From positions 50,509,501 to 50,573,500 of the forward strand of contig NC_068558.1 in NCBI RefSeq assembly GCF_022201045.2: a stretch of DNA of 64,000 nt, in the 5' to 3' direction. Origin of the DNA: Citrus sinensis. Its lineage: Eukaryota; Streptophyta; Magnoliopsida; Sapindales; Rutaceae. Position numbers and translations under genes: made by a program. Below, piece after piece: positions 12,932 through 23,945 of this stretch (the stretch's first letter is position 1; every line of letters begins with the position of its first letter). Under the pieces are notes generated by a model. The model had not been told where the DNA came from, made no database searches, and was given only the letters and a program-made list of their open reading frames with translations.

Positions 12932-13065
12932 AAGGTTCTCTCGATCGCTCCGGTTATTTCAAAGTGCCATAATGAAACATTTCTAGTTTGTTTTTAGTAT
13001 TATTCTACTTGCAAGTTAATGTTTAGAACTTGATTTTCTTTCCTCTTGTATTACCTCCCAAAAGC

Positions 13066-14620
13066 GTTACAGAAAGTATTTCAAAGATATTTGCTTTTAG
13101 AAATTAATTAATTTTGTTTAATTATTTTAACTATTTAGCTGGCTTTTCTTTCCAATTGCTAGAAGATCGTTTTGTTTATTATCTTTTGTGTTTGTATGTT
13201 CCCCAGAGGCTTTTAAATGGAGAGGATATAAATTTGTTACCTTAGTTATTAATTCATATTGTACTGAGATAAATTGGAGAGCTATTATATATTTTAGTGC
13301 ATCTGCAATGTGTTTAATTGGAAAGTAATTTTACTGAAATGGCATAACCGAGGGCTAAGTCGAGACACCTGATCAGTTTGACTTATGGTTTATGAACGTT
13401 TCATGAAAGAAAGGCTTAGCTTGTGCAGTTTTCTTCCGTCTTGCTAATTGTTGAATAGTTGTATCTTGTTCTTTCAACTGATTTCCAGGCAGACACTGAA
13501 TGCGCGTCATCATTGACAAATGAAAATATTTGTTGCACAGTTAGATCTTGAAACAATGGAGTAGAAAAGGAAAGCACTTACCTGTGGGAAGCTTTCCATG
13601 TCCTCTTGTAGAAACTGTTGTTTGAATTGCATTTGTTCTTTGATGTTGTGTTCTTAAATGCATTATGCCCTAATGTATTCCTATCTCTCGTTAGGTTAGG
13701 GCCGGGGGCCTGGTTGCTAGCTCTAGAGACTCTAAAAACTGAACAAACACCTTTAGTTTTGGGAAGTCTTTTTACCAAGCAAATCGCATCAAGTAAGTGA
13801 GATGGAAACTTGTCTTGAAACTTGAACAACCTTCTGGAAGTTCCTTGCCTTTTGCTCCAGGGCCATACATTTCTTTGTTAAATTTTATTACCATTAAAAT
13901 GGGAAAAGTGGGTGACAATTGGGGGAGGGGCTGGCAAGTCCTTATAGCTGCCACTTCATGTGCTGGCTTGCTTTGGAATTGTAGGGATCAACACTGTAAT
14001 AGCCTTTACTTTCCTGATTACAGGTTCATTGTTCATTGAAAAGCTTTTTCATGTAAATGTCAGTGAACAATCTGACTATTGAGGGTCTTCCACTTCCTTT
14101 TGATAATTGAATGTTTGTTATTGATGTTGATTACCTTTTTGGGGACAAAAAATGAGACTGCTTCTTTCAGCTATGCTGTGCTTGTAGAGAAGGTAGTCTA
14201 CCTTGCATAACTTAAGGTGACTTGGATTTTATTATTCTTTACTATGGAGTGGCTCTTAGTTCTTTGTGCATTTTTTATCATCACAGAAAAACTTACCAAT
14301 TTCAATTAGCTATTCTATTCCCTTAAAAAAGGTTAGCTATTTTGTTTTGTTTCGTTTGCTTATCACTGCACGCACAATAAATGTAAAAGAAAATATTTAC
14401 TAACTAAAAGGGTTGATTAGCAAATAAGAAGAATTAGTTTCCTGATTTATCATTGGGCACGTTTTAGGTCTCCAGTGTTAACACGCGGAGATAATGGGAA
14501 CATGTGGCGTTAGAGGCAGCTTATGTGTCTTATGCATTGCCCTTATAATGCCTCGTTTGCATCGGAAAACCTAGTTTAAGCTGCTTTTCTCACACAGAGT
14601 TGAAGGAGAGATTTTCCAAT
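13066..14620. other. Upstream region of the second MBD-like gene
   Basis: No exon with family support was found. Open frames on both strands around 13578-14039 are short, overlap each other and show no recognisable domain. The last few hundred bases presumably carry the promoter and 5' UTR of the gene at 14621. Confidence 0.4.
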
Positions 14621-17490
14621 ATGGCAGACAAAAAATTATCAGGGCCGATTCCTGATGGCTGGAGCCTTGAGATCAAAAAGAAGAAAGATGGGTCTAAAGT
14701 TTTGGTAATTAAGCATTTAATCAATATATTTGTGATTGCTACTATGTAAATTATTTGTCTCCAGTGCTATCATAACACTTAATAGATTTTTTTTTTTCAA
14801 TGTTGTTGTTGTAGATTGATTTGACCTGATCAGTTTACCATTACTGTTCATTTTCAATTTTAACAATAATGATCAGGAGTAGCTCACTTAGCTGGTGTTG
14901 AAATTTTTTTTTTTTTTTTTTTTAATGTTGTTAGCCTACTTTCCTTCTTATGGTAGAATTAAACTTTTAAGAGAAAAAATAAAATAAGAGGGAATTTCGT
15001 TGACATGTTCCTTTGGAACTGTGGCTGTTGCAGTCCTACATCTGCCCTGGAACAGGACAATGTTTTTCCTCCTATGAGGATATGATGCGATATGTCATCT
15101 ATGCCAAAAACGCTGAGCTTCCCATCTTTGTGCCGGTAAGTATGAGCTTCTTTTGCTTTAATGTTTTTTATCTGTAATATTGTTTATTTTTTCTCAGCTT
15201 ATGCCTAAAATTCGAATGTTAATATTAGGAATCACAAGGGATAGAATTTCAATATTGCTAAATGATATATGGAACCATATTGTACGTGCTAGTTATTTGC
15301 TTTTGTTGATTGCTTTCAAAAATTCAGTACTTGCTTTTGTTGATTGCTTTCAAAAATTCAGTACATATATTCGTCTTGGGCCAACTTAGCTTAGCCGGAC
15401 TTAGTAATTATTGCAGTTTTTGCCCATCCTTCATACCATTAGACATTAGTATTTTCAATTGAACTGTTTTTGTTTTTGTAAATCTTGTTCAAAGCACTCG
15501 GTGCTCCAGACTTCTCTGACACTACCATTGTCATTCTCCCCTCCGGTTTATAAAGCCCCCTACCGTTAATAATATTTCACTAAGTGACAACATTTTCTAT
15601 TCAAAATTTTTGTTAAAGTCCATTCGTTTTTCAACTATCAGATTTGTCTATAGAAAAAGACCAAATAGCCCTCCTAAAAGTGTATCAGCTCGTTTAACAT
15701 TGCAACATCAGAGTGGTTGTGGTGGACTTTAAACATTAAAGGGGAAATGGTTAATTTTTGCCAAAGGTCAAAACCCTGGAAACTTGCCTCAGTTCAGGCT
15801 AAAGAGGGCTTTCTTTCTGGTAATAGTTGTAATTGGTCAGTATTCTTCTTCCTTTATTGCATATAATGTAGACGACATAGTTTGTAACTTCTGTTTGGCT
15901 AGTACTAGTTCAGCTCCTCCAAGTGACCTTGGCTTGTGTATTTGGGTTTTAAAAGTTAACCACCTTTTTGTTTCTCTTTTCAATAGAAGTCCTTATTCCT
16001 AATGAAATGCCATTTCTTATTCGAAAATTGTTCTCCCTGCTGAGTAGTTATAATTTTAAACTTCCGCTGTGGTTCCTTGAGTAGTTTCAATCAATATTTA
16101 AAATCGGAATAGCTGTGTGTAGTATTCTAGACCATGAAGATGGTGTTGCTTCTGCTGTATCAAAGATTTTCAACTCTGAAGTAGCCAACAAGGCAGAGAT
16201 GGATGCCCTTGGTGAGATAGTTTGAGGAAGCCAGAGCAAGAAAGAAAAGCTGCTTTATGTCATGATGATCGTAAACCTTTTAGGGTCTAATTGTTGGGTT
16301 TGCTATGGATATGATATCACGATTTAACATTTTGGTTCTGATAAGGCCTCAACTTTTCCACAGTTACACCCTGTATCTCCTTTTGTAGATTTTATTATTA
16401 TCATTTTCTTATTGTTGGTTTCCTTGTAAAATGCTATTCTTGTTGTAAATATAGTCTTCTGATTGGAGTAGTTATTTCCCTTTTTTCTTTTCCCTCCCTA
16501 ATTTGTCCTTCATCTTCTCTCTTGTAGAACTTCCCATGGTGGCAGAGGAACCAAAATGCTGGCCAGAGCTCTGAGTCTGCTGATGATCAGAGTAAAATTC
16601 TTACCTTCATGACTATACTGAAAGGTCTTTCATTTCCCCCGCTTTACAAGTACAATGACTGGGTGCAGAATTAGTGGTCACTCACCTGCAACCCTTTAAA
16701 AACTTGAATTACCTTGTGAAGATGATATTTCTTCTGATTCTGTAATATACCATCTAGTGATCTTACCACCCAGGCTGGCTATCACCTTACCAAAACAGCT
16801 CCACATGTATCATCAAATCTGTCTCACAATAAAACCTTGAGGGTACTTTTGAGCTGAGCATCGTGTCATTCATGTAAAAGAGTTTATAATTACTTGTAAT
16901 GTCTCTCTCTAAAGTGTTGTTATTTGTTACTGTAGAAGATACATGCTGAAATTAATAACTCTTTAATTTAGATTTGTATGGCAGATAATTTGTTATGTGA
17001 TGTTCAGCTACCCTCTCTTGCTGGTGCAGTTGAGCAAAACTTGGACTTAGACAAAGGCACTGATTTGGAGAAAAGTTTGGACTCGGTGAAGGGTGCTAAT
17101 ATTGAGAAATATTTGGACCCAGAGAAAGGCTCTGATATTGAGAAAAGTTTGATCTCGAAGAAAGGCACTGATGCCAAGAGCTTAGACTCAGAGAAAAGTG
17201 CGGATGCAGGAGAGAATCTGAAACCCCAGAATAATGCAAGTGACAACCTCTCAGCTCCTGCAGCAGACACCTTTACTCATGAACAACTGTTTTTTTTACA
17301 GCAGATACCCAATGTTCCTCCTGTGCCAGCAAGGTCCCATGGTGAAGAAAAATCTCCTCTGGTGGCAATCCCCCCTGCCATGATTCAAGAATTTGCCGCG
17401 GCAAACCCAAGGCCCAGGCCTGGGGCTTCCAAGCCTAGGCGCTTCCGTAGGTGGGGTCATAAGAAGAGTGCAGCAGGGAGATATAATTAA
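14621..17490 (+). CDS. MBD-like protein with repetitive charged tail
   Basis: Four exons (14621-14704, 15034-15135, 16528-16591, 16985-17490) give 251 residues. Residues about 10-55 form a clearer methyl-CpG-binding-like domain than the upstream paralogue: IPDGWSLEIKKKKDGSKV then SYICPGTGQCFSSYEDMMRY. Both genes start MAD and share the intron inside the domain. The last junction (16591/16985) keeps the frame by using the acceptor ggcag at 16980-16984; an ATG at 16978 is therefore likely intronic, not a start. The tail holds about five imperfect repeats of 12-14 residues built on EKSLDSxKGxD (roughly residues 98-160), then a proline-rich stretch and a basic end (KPRRFRRWGHKK). If the 16591 donor is skipped, a short alternative form would stop at 16674. 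A nuclear role in chromatin reading is inferred from the domain only. Confidence 0.7.
15297..15364. repeat. Perfect 34-bp tandem duplication
   Basis: Two identical 34-base units, each beginning ttgcttttgttgattgcttt, sit back to back within intron 2 of the second MBD-like gene. Perfect identity suggests a recent local duplication. Confidence 0.9.
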
Positions 17491-18454
17491 GTTTTCAGCC
17501 TCCAGTATAATAAATAAAGCACCGTAGAAGCGATAAACCTATGGCTGCTGTTGTTTGTGTCAAAAACCTGGTTATGCTTTCTTTCTGTTTTTAAGTTTAT
17601 GTTTGCAGAAGTCTAAACTTCATAAAAGTCTTGCTGGCGGCCTCTAAAACTTTAGGAGGCTCTAAGGTTTTTATTTTTATAATCTACCTAAGAGGCTTTT
17701 TCTATGTACATGCTGATGCTTTACTGTTTTTTATGCTTCGCATAAAACTATCAGCAAACGGCCAGGGGAAACTTCGTGCTGTTTCTGCTTTTTCCAATTT
17801 TTAAGGGTAGCAGGTTTAAACAAGTTTCATTATCCGAGCAAGTTTTCTCTGGCAATCTGTCCTCCCGGCGAGACCGATGCTCAAGAACGTGGAACCAACG
17901 CAATCGATCATTAAGATGATTTTGGTTGTTTTATGTGGTGCCGATGGAGTGTTGTTGGAGAGTTTTTCCTTTGTGAAGCAAGTTCCTAAAGGTCACACGA
18001 CATGCTTCTTGGCCTCTATTTTTAATTATAATGGCGGTGGTGAGACTGTGTTTGGTAGGGCTGGGCAAGCATATTAAAGTTAAGCTCCATCTTTGTGGCA
18101 CATAGTTGCCTTGCACAGGGTGTCATTGGATAAGAGAAAATTCTCTTGGAGAAAATTAAACACAAATACGCAGAGGAAACCAATATTTCCAAACAAACAC
18201 TTGATTCTTTGGTGAAAGAAAAACATCAAAATCCAAAACACATTGTCATATTATGCAAGACGATTCTCCCCATCCACGACGACAACTCCGTTATCCTCAG
18301 CTCAGTATGCCCCGTCGCCGTCTCTCTGCAACAAGGAACTGGGGTCATTGAGTAATGCAGGAGAGGATTTGCTTTGCTGAAATAATATTCTTGTGATGCA
18401 CGCATGAAAATTGCAAGTTGTAAAATTGTAATCTTCACCGTTTAATTATCTAAA
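17491..18454. other. Tail-to-tail spacer
   Basis: The 3' UTR of the second MBD-like gene probably ends here; an AATAAA-like signal lies just after the stop near 17508-17518. The rest leads to the stop codon of the minus-strand C2 gene. Short open frames at 17877-18077 and 18146-18355 have no family pattern. Confidence 0.4.
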
Positions 18455-19421
18455 CTAAATTTCGTGAAGCGGTGCGGTTACCTCGGGCGTGAAAGTAAGG
18501 CCAACTCTAATCTCCCCGCAGTACTCCTGGTTCTTAACAACATTGTAAGCAGTTGGAGGAAGGCTTCCTTCCATGAACAAAGGCTCTAATGAAATGCTGT
18601 AAGAAGTCATACTCACACCACAACTAATTAAGCTTAATTTGTTCGTGTACACTACTTTCTATATATATATAAAAAGGGAAAATACAACTGACGTTGCTTC
18701 TCCAAGATAATCGTCGTTGCTAAATGTATCCTTGTCCATGATTTTCAAAGTGAGTTCCGTAACATCACCTGTAATTGTAAACACGAAGGTCTCGTTCCAT
18801 TCAGGTCCAGATCCTGTTCAGAATCAATCTTTCAAGGACGTGATCAATGGTCTTATGGCCTGATCGGAATTTGCTTACCAGAACTAAGTTGTCATAGTAG
18901 CAACAAACTAACCTGATCCGATACTGCTTTTCTGCTCCTGTGTCCGGCAAGTAAGAACGACATACGGATCTACACTACCTGCTAGAATGAAGAAAACTCG
19001 AACATTCATAACCAACTACATTAACAGATACAATCATAGATGATTCCATTATTAATTAAAAAGATATTTTCTGTCACCTAGAACAATATATATAAGATTA
19101 CATGTATTATTTGTCAATGTGATTTGATGATATCATTACAATGTTTATCGCTTAAATCCAATCACTGCGTAAGTATTACTGCAGATGAACAAAGTCAAAA
19201 CCATCAGATCATAAAAAATTCTCATACAAATATATATATTTACGAATGTAAACGCAAAATAGATCTAATTCCTAGGAATAGCAAAAATGATTGGTCAATT
19301 AACAAAAATTTTGGGCTGTTCAAAGACCATATAAATAGAGCAGAGGGATCGTACCGAGGAAATCAGAATCCTCAAGGCCTTTGCAGCCAACAAGAAGGAC
19401 TTCAAGCGTTCCTGTTGGCAT
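18455..19421 (-). CDS. Small C2-domain protein (elicitor-responsive/phloem type)
   Basis: Four exons (19421-19355, 18978-18913, 18813-18693, 18596-18455) join in phase to about 131 residues, essentially one C2 domain. It starts MPTGTLEVLLVGCKGL, followed by an aspartate-bearing loop (DSDFLGSVDPYVVL), then GPEWNETFVF, the second loop MDKDTFSNDDYLGEAT and the strand PPTAYNVVKNQEY. This is the pattern of the elicitor-responsive protein 3 / 16 kDa phloem protein group. These are cytosolic proteins that bind phospholipid in a calcium-dependent way. The calcium-loop aspartates are present. The C-terminal ten residues depend on reading through to the first stop at 18455; a further small exon is possible. 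Confidence 0.85.
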
Positions 19422-19499
19422 CTTTCGGTGATATTCAGCTCAGGTGAAATTTGGTTGATTTGGTTGTCAGTTGTCTGATGTTCTGTTCTCCGTCACCCT

Positions 19500-20396
19500 C
19501 GCCCACCATTTACTTATATATATATATATATATATGTATAACGGTCAACCTACCTGCTAATAACTGAGTCAGCCCCAGTTGTAAAATGGTCAAATCATTT
19601 TTTGTTTTTTGGAATTATATTAAAAAAGAAGAAACTCTTTTAGAATTTCTTTAATTATTTTTATTTATATATTTTTCAAGATCGTATATCTTTTAATCCT
19701 GATGGATTTTTTTTTTTTAGGAAACCATATCTATCCAATTTAGTGAAAATCTTAAATAAAAAAAAAAACCACCCCCCCCCCCCCCCCACAAAAAAAAAAT
19801 TTAACACCCAAACAATAGAATATTCTTTTCTGAGAGTAACGTTACAAATACAAAGTGAAGTACTATTATCTTAGTTAATAAATTAATGCGGAGATTTCGT
19901 AATAAAATTATATATGGTTTGACCCACAAACTGAAAATTTAGATTTTACACCATTTAAACTATTTTAGTCAAGTAATTGAACTTGACATAAAAGATTTAA
20001 TTCAATTACTTGATCTCATAGTAGAAAAACTCAGCCAATTACTTTTTCTGTTCACAAAAAAAAAAAAAAAAAAACGCATTGCATTTTTGTTCACTGACTA
20101 AAAATTAATTAAATGTATATTTTACAATTATATGGGCTCACGCTATCATTCCATGATCAAAGCAGTTGATAAAATTTATCATTTAATAGAATAATGAGTG
20201 AGCATTTATATCAAAAATAATAATTCCACAATAAAATAAATAAATAAAACCCAATCTTTGCAGTTCACTTCGACTTCTTGATCTTGTCCCCCTCTATTCT
20301 TGTCTACCAATTTGAACGAAGCTTTCGGAATCTATTTGTTTTGCTAAATACCCAAAATCTTTTAATAAATTATCTTTAATTAACAGTCCCATCAAC
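19500..20396. repeat. Low-complexity spacer with (TA)n and A/C tracts
   Basis: The upstream side of the C2 gene is AT-rich. It includes a (TA)n run at about 19515-19535 and a striking tract at about 19756-19799, where runs of A flank about 17 consecutive C. No gene is supported. Another A run lies near 20057-20074. Confidence 0.6.
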
Positions 20397-20575
20397 CAGC
20401 CACTCGGCCAAAGGCCGAGTGGTGAGAGGTTGGAGAGCAGCAGTTCGAACCCCCACAATGCATGTGGGGGTGTTTCCTTCCTCAAATAAAATTGAGTGAA
20501 GGCAATCTGATATTTTGCCTCTCTGCGAGGAGTAGACATCCCTCGAATATTTAAGAGGGTTAAAATCTAGGCAGC
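20397..20575 (+). mobile_element. tRNA-derived SINE
   Basis: A pol III promoter pair is visible: an A-box-like GGCCGAGTGGTGAG at about 20413-20426, as in tRNA-Leu/Ser, and a B box GTTCGAACCCC at about 20443-20453. The spacing of about 30 bases is right for a tRNA head. The 3' part has cccTcgaatatttaagaggg, and a similar tail recurs near 43353-43373. No long poly-A or target duplication was confirmed. Confidence 0.6.
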
Positions 20576-21274
20576 GATTGTTTCATTTACATACAATCCA
20601 AAGATTGTTGCTAAAAAGTTAGATCATCATTTATTTATTCCTTATTTTGGTTTAATAAAATTAAAAATGGTGGAAGCTAAAGATCGTAACGGTTATGAGA
20701 ATAATGAGGGCTTGGTTTCTTTAATTCATCCGGTATTTGATATCAGTTCCAGCCGAGCCAGAGAAACAAAGAGGGTCTACATTCAAGGGTTCATTAATTA
20801 TTCGTTTCTCTTTTGTTTCTTTTAAACTTCTGTTTCACTTATACGCAAGTAGCTGCTGTATGGTGTATTCGGCTTTAACTGAGAGTGTTGTTTTTTTATT
20901 TTGTTTTCTTTTAATTTTAATAAACAATATTGTCCAAAACAAGAAAACAGAGCCTAGAAATCTCTTCTCATGTTAACATCATCTTCTTGCATCGCAATTT
21001 GAAAGGGGCTGTTATGATAAAATTCGTTTTCACTCTATTATCACTGTGTATGTGAATTTGAATTGGTAAAAGCTTTGTGACGATGCAACTTTTTCTTGTG
21101 TAAATTTAGGAGGGTGACTGCTCCTGCTAGACGAGGTCAAATTGTTTTCAAATCAAAGTTGGACTTTCACAGCGGAATGTGTGCCTAATAGAACAGCAGT
21201 TCAGTGCCTGCATCGCTGGCAAAAGGTTCTCAATCCTAATCTTGTCGAAGGACTCTAGACGAAGGAGGTGCAAG

Positions 21275-21890
21275 CTATGTTAAATCATAAATCTGGAAAA
21301 TTCTCGTTGTCGTGTGTGGACTAAAATGGTGAATCCAAAACTTGGGCATATTAAACGGCAACGTTTGGAGCATGTCAAATAGCTCAAAGCTTTACATGTG
21401 GCTGACTAAAAGATGAAAACGGCAAGAGTTGAAGACGTTTGGTTATGGTTAAGTGAAGCATGTGATCGAGCACGTGAGGGAGGAATCAGGTTAGTTAAAG
21501 AAGCTGTTGTCCAGGTGGCAGAAATCTGTGCGTTCTGGGTTTCATATCAGCTGGTATATAAGCTGATCAGTAGAGCAGCTTCTCATTGAATCGAAGAGCA
21601 TTCTAGATAGAGTTATAAGAGAGAGAAAGAGTCATCTTGTTCTTTGTAACCAACTCTTGTGTTTCTCTGTATCATTCACAAGAATCATCAATAAAACTCA
21701 TTCTGATACAAGAATCATCAATAAAACTCATTCTGGTGGCTTCTCCCGTGGAGGTAGATTGTGCATACTTGCACAATTGAACCACGTAAAATCTTTCTTT
21801 GTTTTGTGCTTGATTACTTCTTGTTTCTTGTTTTTGTTCGAGTTCTGTTCATATCCCTTTTCATCTCAAAGTTATCTTAAACACTTAAGG
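21275..21890 (+). mobile_element. Old LTR-like fragment (Copia type, probable solo LTR)
   Basis: This stretch lies inside the MYB3R pseudogene intron between R1 and R2. It shows an LTR-like order: a TATA-like TATATAAG near 21556, a following R-like region, then ccgtggaggtag and ttgaaccacgtaaa, which recall the U5 part of Copia LTRs. No internal retroelement coding was seen. The ends are uncertain and no target duplication was confirmed. It looks old and degraded. Confidence 0.4.
21678..21735. repeat. 30-bp tandem repeat, two units
   Basis: Two near-identical units starting acaagaatcatcaataaaac lie head to tail within the LTR-like fragment. Confidence 0.85.
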
Positions 21891-23003
21891 TTGTCCATTG
21901 GATTCAAAGCATCTTGTTTTGATCTGATTTGTGATCTTGGGCAGTGATTAAGTTGCTCAGTCTTATAGCACTTTAAATCAGTACATCGTGTCATGCTCAG
22001 AAGCTATGAACGATACTTGTTTTTGTGTCTGGATTTCCAGGAAGATGATCTTATCATTGAACCAGTTGGGAACTTGGGAAGGAGGGAAATGGAAAATGGT
22101 CTGACATAGCAAAACACTTGCCAGGCCGCATAGGCAAGCAGTGCCGAGAAAGGTACCTCAACTTTGGCTGATAGTATTCATACGCGTACTCGGCACCCAA
22201 AAAGAGAAAATGTTGGTCTGGAGCTAATGTTTGATTGTTTTCTGCAGATGGCACAACCATTTAAATCCGGATATAGAAAGAGCCGCATGGGCCTAGGAGG
22301 AGGAATTGGTTCTCATTAACGCCCAGAATACTTGCGGGAACAGATGGGCTGAGATAGCAAAGCTTCTGCCCGGGAGGTACTATTAGAATTCTTCTGCATG
22401 AGAAGCTGCGGAACCAAACATCAAATTCCATCACTGGCGCCGAAAATCCATCAAATTCTTTTGCATTATAACATGAGAAACAATTAATGTTGGTTACATA
22501 TCTTCGTGATGAACTATTATTTATCCTATCTCTTTAATTGTATGGTGAAGTGAAATAGCTTTATTTCTACTCCGGGACATTGCATCTGCAGGAACATGCT
22601 TTTGCATTTTCTTTGGGTTGCAGGACTGAATACTCAGTAAAGAATCACTGGAACTGCTCAATTAGTAAAAAGATAATTCAATCAGCCTGCGTTTCTGATC
22701 TGTATAAATTTTGACATGGGAGTAGAAAATGGGAACTCTGACTCTGAGGGGGTTAAAACAAAATTTTGATCAGAGAATAGAATTATGATGACAGAATCCT
22801 CCAATCCTGAACATGCAATTGCGATTCCTCAGGCGCCACTACAGGATTTGAATACTCCAGGTTTTGGAACCGACGATAGTGATAGATATACAACTAGTAT
22901 CCAGAATACATCTAGTCCCATTACTCCTCCAAGCCACATTGAAGGAATCTCTTCTCCTTGTCATCTAAATTACCATCTATCATATGGCAACGACAGTCAA
23001 TGA

Positions 23004-23945
23004 TAAAACAAAAGTGGGACAACTTGAACAAGCAACATTCGCTGACTGTTTGTTGTTACATTCGCATAACATTAAGGCACTTCCCAGCTTAATGTCGGAA
23101 GTCATTTTTTGACTTGCAACTTTGGTGAGTAACTTCTTTCATTTTCTATTTATTTTATCTGGAATAGCCTTCAAGTCCTTTTGTCTTGTTATTTAATTTT
23201 TTGTCCCGTTTTCCCTAACATTCTTCATTGCTTGTCTTTGCAGACTGATTATTGTTTTGCTGCTACACATAACTTAAATAACTATACAAACAAGAACACG
23301 CAGGACAAATCAACTACTAATATTTGTTCTTCGTTAATCTAATCAGTATTAGTAATCGTCAATGAAATTTTAGTTGAACACCCTTTAAAGTTCTTATAAC
23401 ACCCTTTGAAGTTCTTGTAACACCCTTTTCAAATTTTATTCTCAAACTACCTCCGGTTTAATTTTTGAAACACAAACACATAATCATTAAAATTAACAAC
23501 GTTCCAATTTCACTAAAACAAAATAATTCTTGAAAATTTTTATTTATAAAATACAAACAAATCTTAAATTATTTTTTACTACATAATTTCTATTTTCATA
23601 ACTCCAAATTTTTATAATTTTCTTAAAAAAACTTAATTTAAACATAAAATATAAATATAAATTATGAAATGAGAGTACAAAAAAATTGTTAAAAAATTAT
23701 TTTATTTAAGTACTTAATTAAATTTTTATTTAAAATAAAATAAAATAATTTAAGTTTTTTTTTTTTTTTCAAAGATGGTTCATAAAAAATTTGGAGGACG
23801 TGTCAGAGGGCTTATTCATAAGGAGGAGTAATGGGCTATTTCCGTGGTCCGCTGTGCCAAAAAACAATTAGTAAATAATAAAAATAGGAGTAAAAAGAAA
23901 TAATAAATCGTCGAGCGATCCGAAATCGGGTGGGTGGTGTCAAAA
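23004..23945. other. AT-rich spacer before the thioesterase gene
   Basis: The stretch is very AT-rich from about 23440 to 23760. A small direct repeat of an aacacccttt-type unit sits at about 23375-23430. The final 150 bases probably hold the thioesterase promoter and 5' UTR. No exon is supported. Confidence 0.4.

Larger units (their letters stand above)
10740..13065. pseudogene. Decayed tandem duplicate of the DGD2-MBD interval
   Basis: Several blocks match upstream sequence in the same order. Sequence near 11258-11560 matches DGD2 intron 2 (about 4935-5200). A short piece near 11540-11570 and another near 11968-12015 match DGD2 exon 3, with deletions between them. Blocks near 12088-12210 and 12230-12350 match MBD-gene intron 1 (about 8370-8500 and 9045-9170). 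Sequence near 12430-12510 matches the MBD gene 3' end (about 10640-10720). Finally 12590-13060 matches 10745-11230. No complete exon set survives, so neither DGD2 nor the MBD protein can be made from it. It looks like an old duplication followed by large deletions; the third copy of the MBD start lies beyond it at 14.6 kb. Confidence 0.75.
20667..23003 (+). pseudogene. Decayed R1R2R3-MYB (MYB3R-type) gene
   Basis: Pieces of a three-repeat MYB lie in order. R1 ends with RTAVQCLHRWQKVLNPNLVE (about 21187-21244), followed by a stop where the family has GPWTKEE. R2 is at about 22041-22154 and shows a frameshift before the SDIAKHLPGRIGKQCRER stretch. R3 begins WHNHLNPDIERAAWA (about 22248), meets a TAG where the family has an acidic or glutamine residue, and continues EEELVLINAQNTCGNRWAEI. 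The last helix is TEYSVKNHWNCSISKK (about 22625-22672). Family-typical GT-AG borders remain at the repeat junctions. A possible first exon starts at 20667. Part of the R1 tryptophan region is unrecognisable. MYB3R proteins control G2/M genes; this copy cannot encode a full DNA-binding domain. Confidence 0.75.

Noticed and set aside
16140-16225. Protein-like frame (HEDGVASAVSKIFNSEVANK) inside an intron of the second MBD-like gene
   Set aside because: It is short, ends in a stop, and no bordering splice sites place it in phase with the flanking exons.
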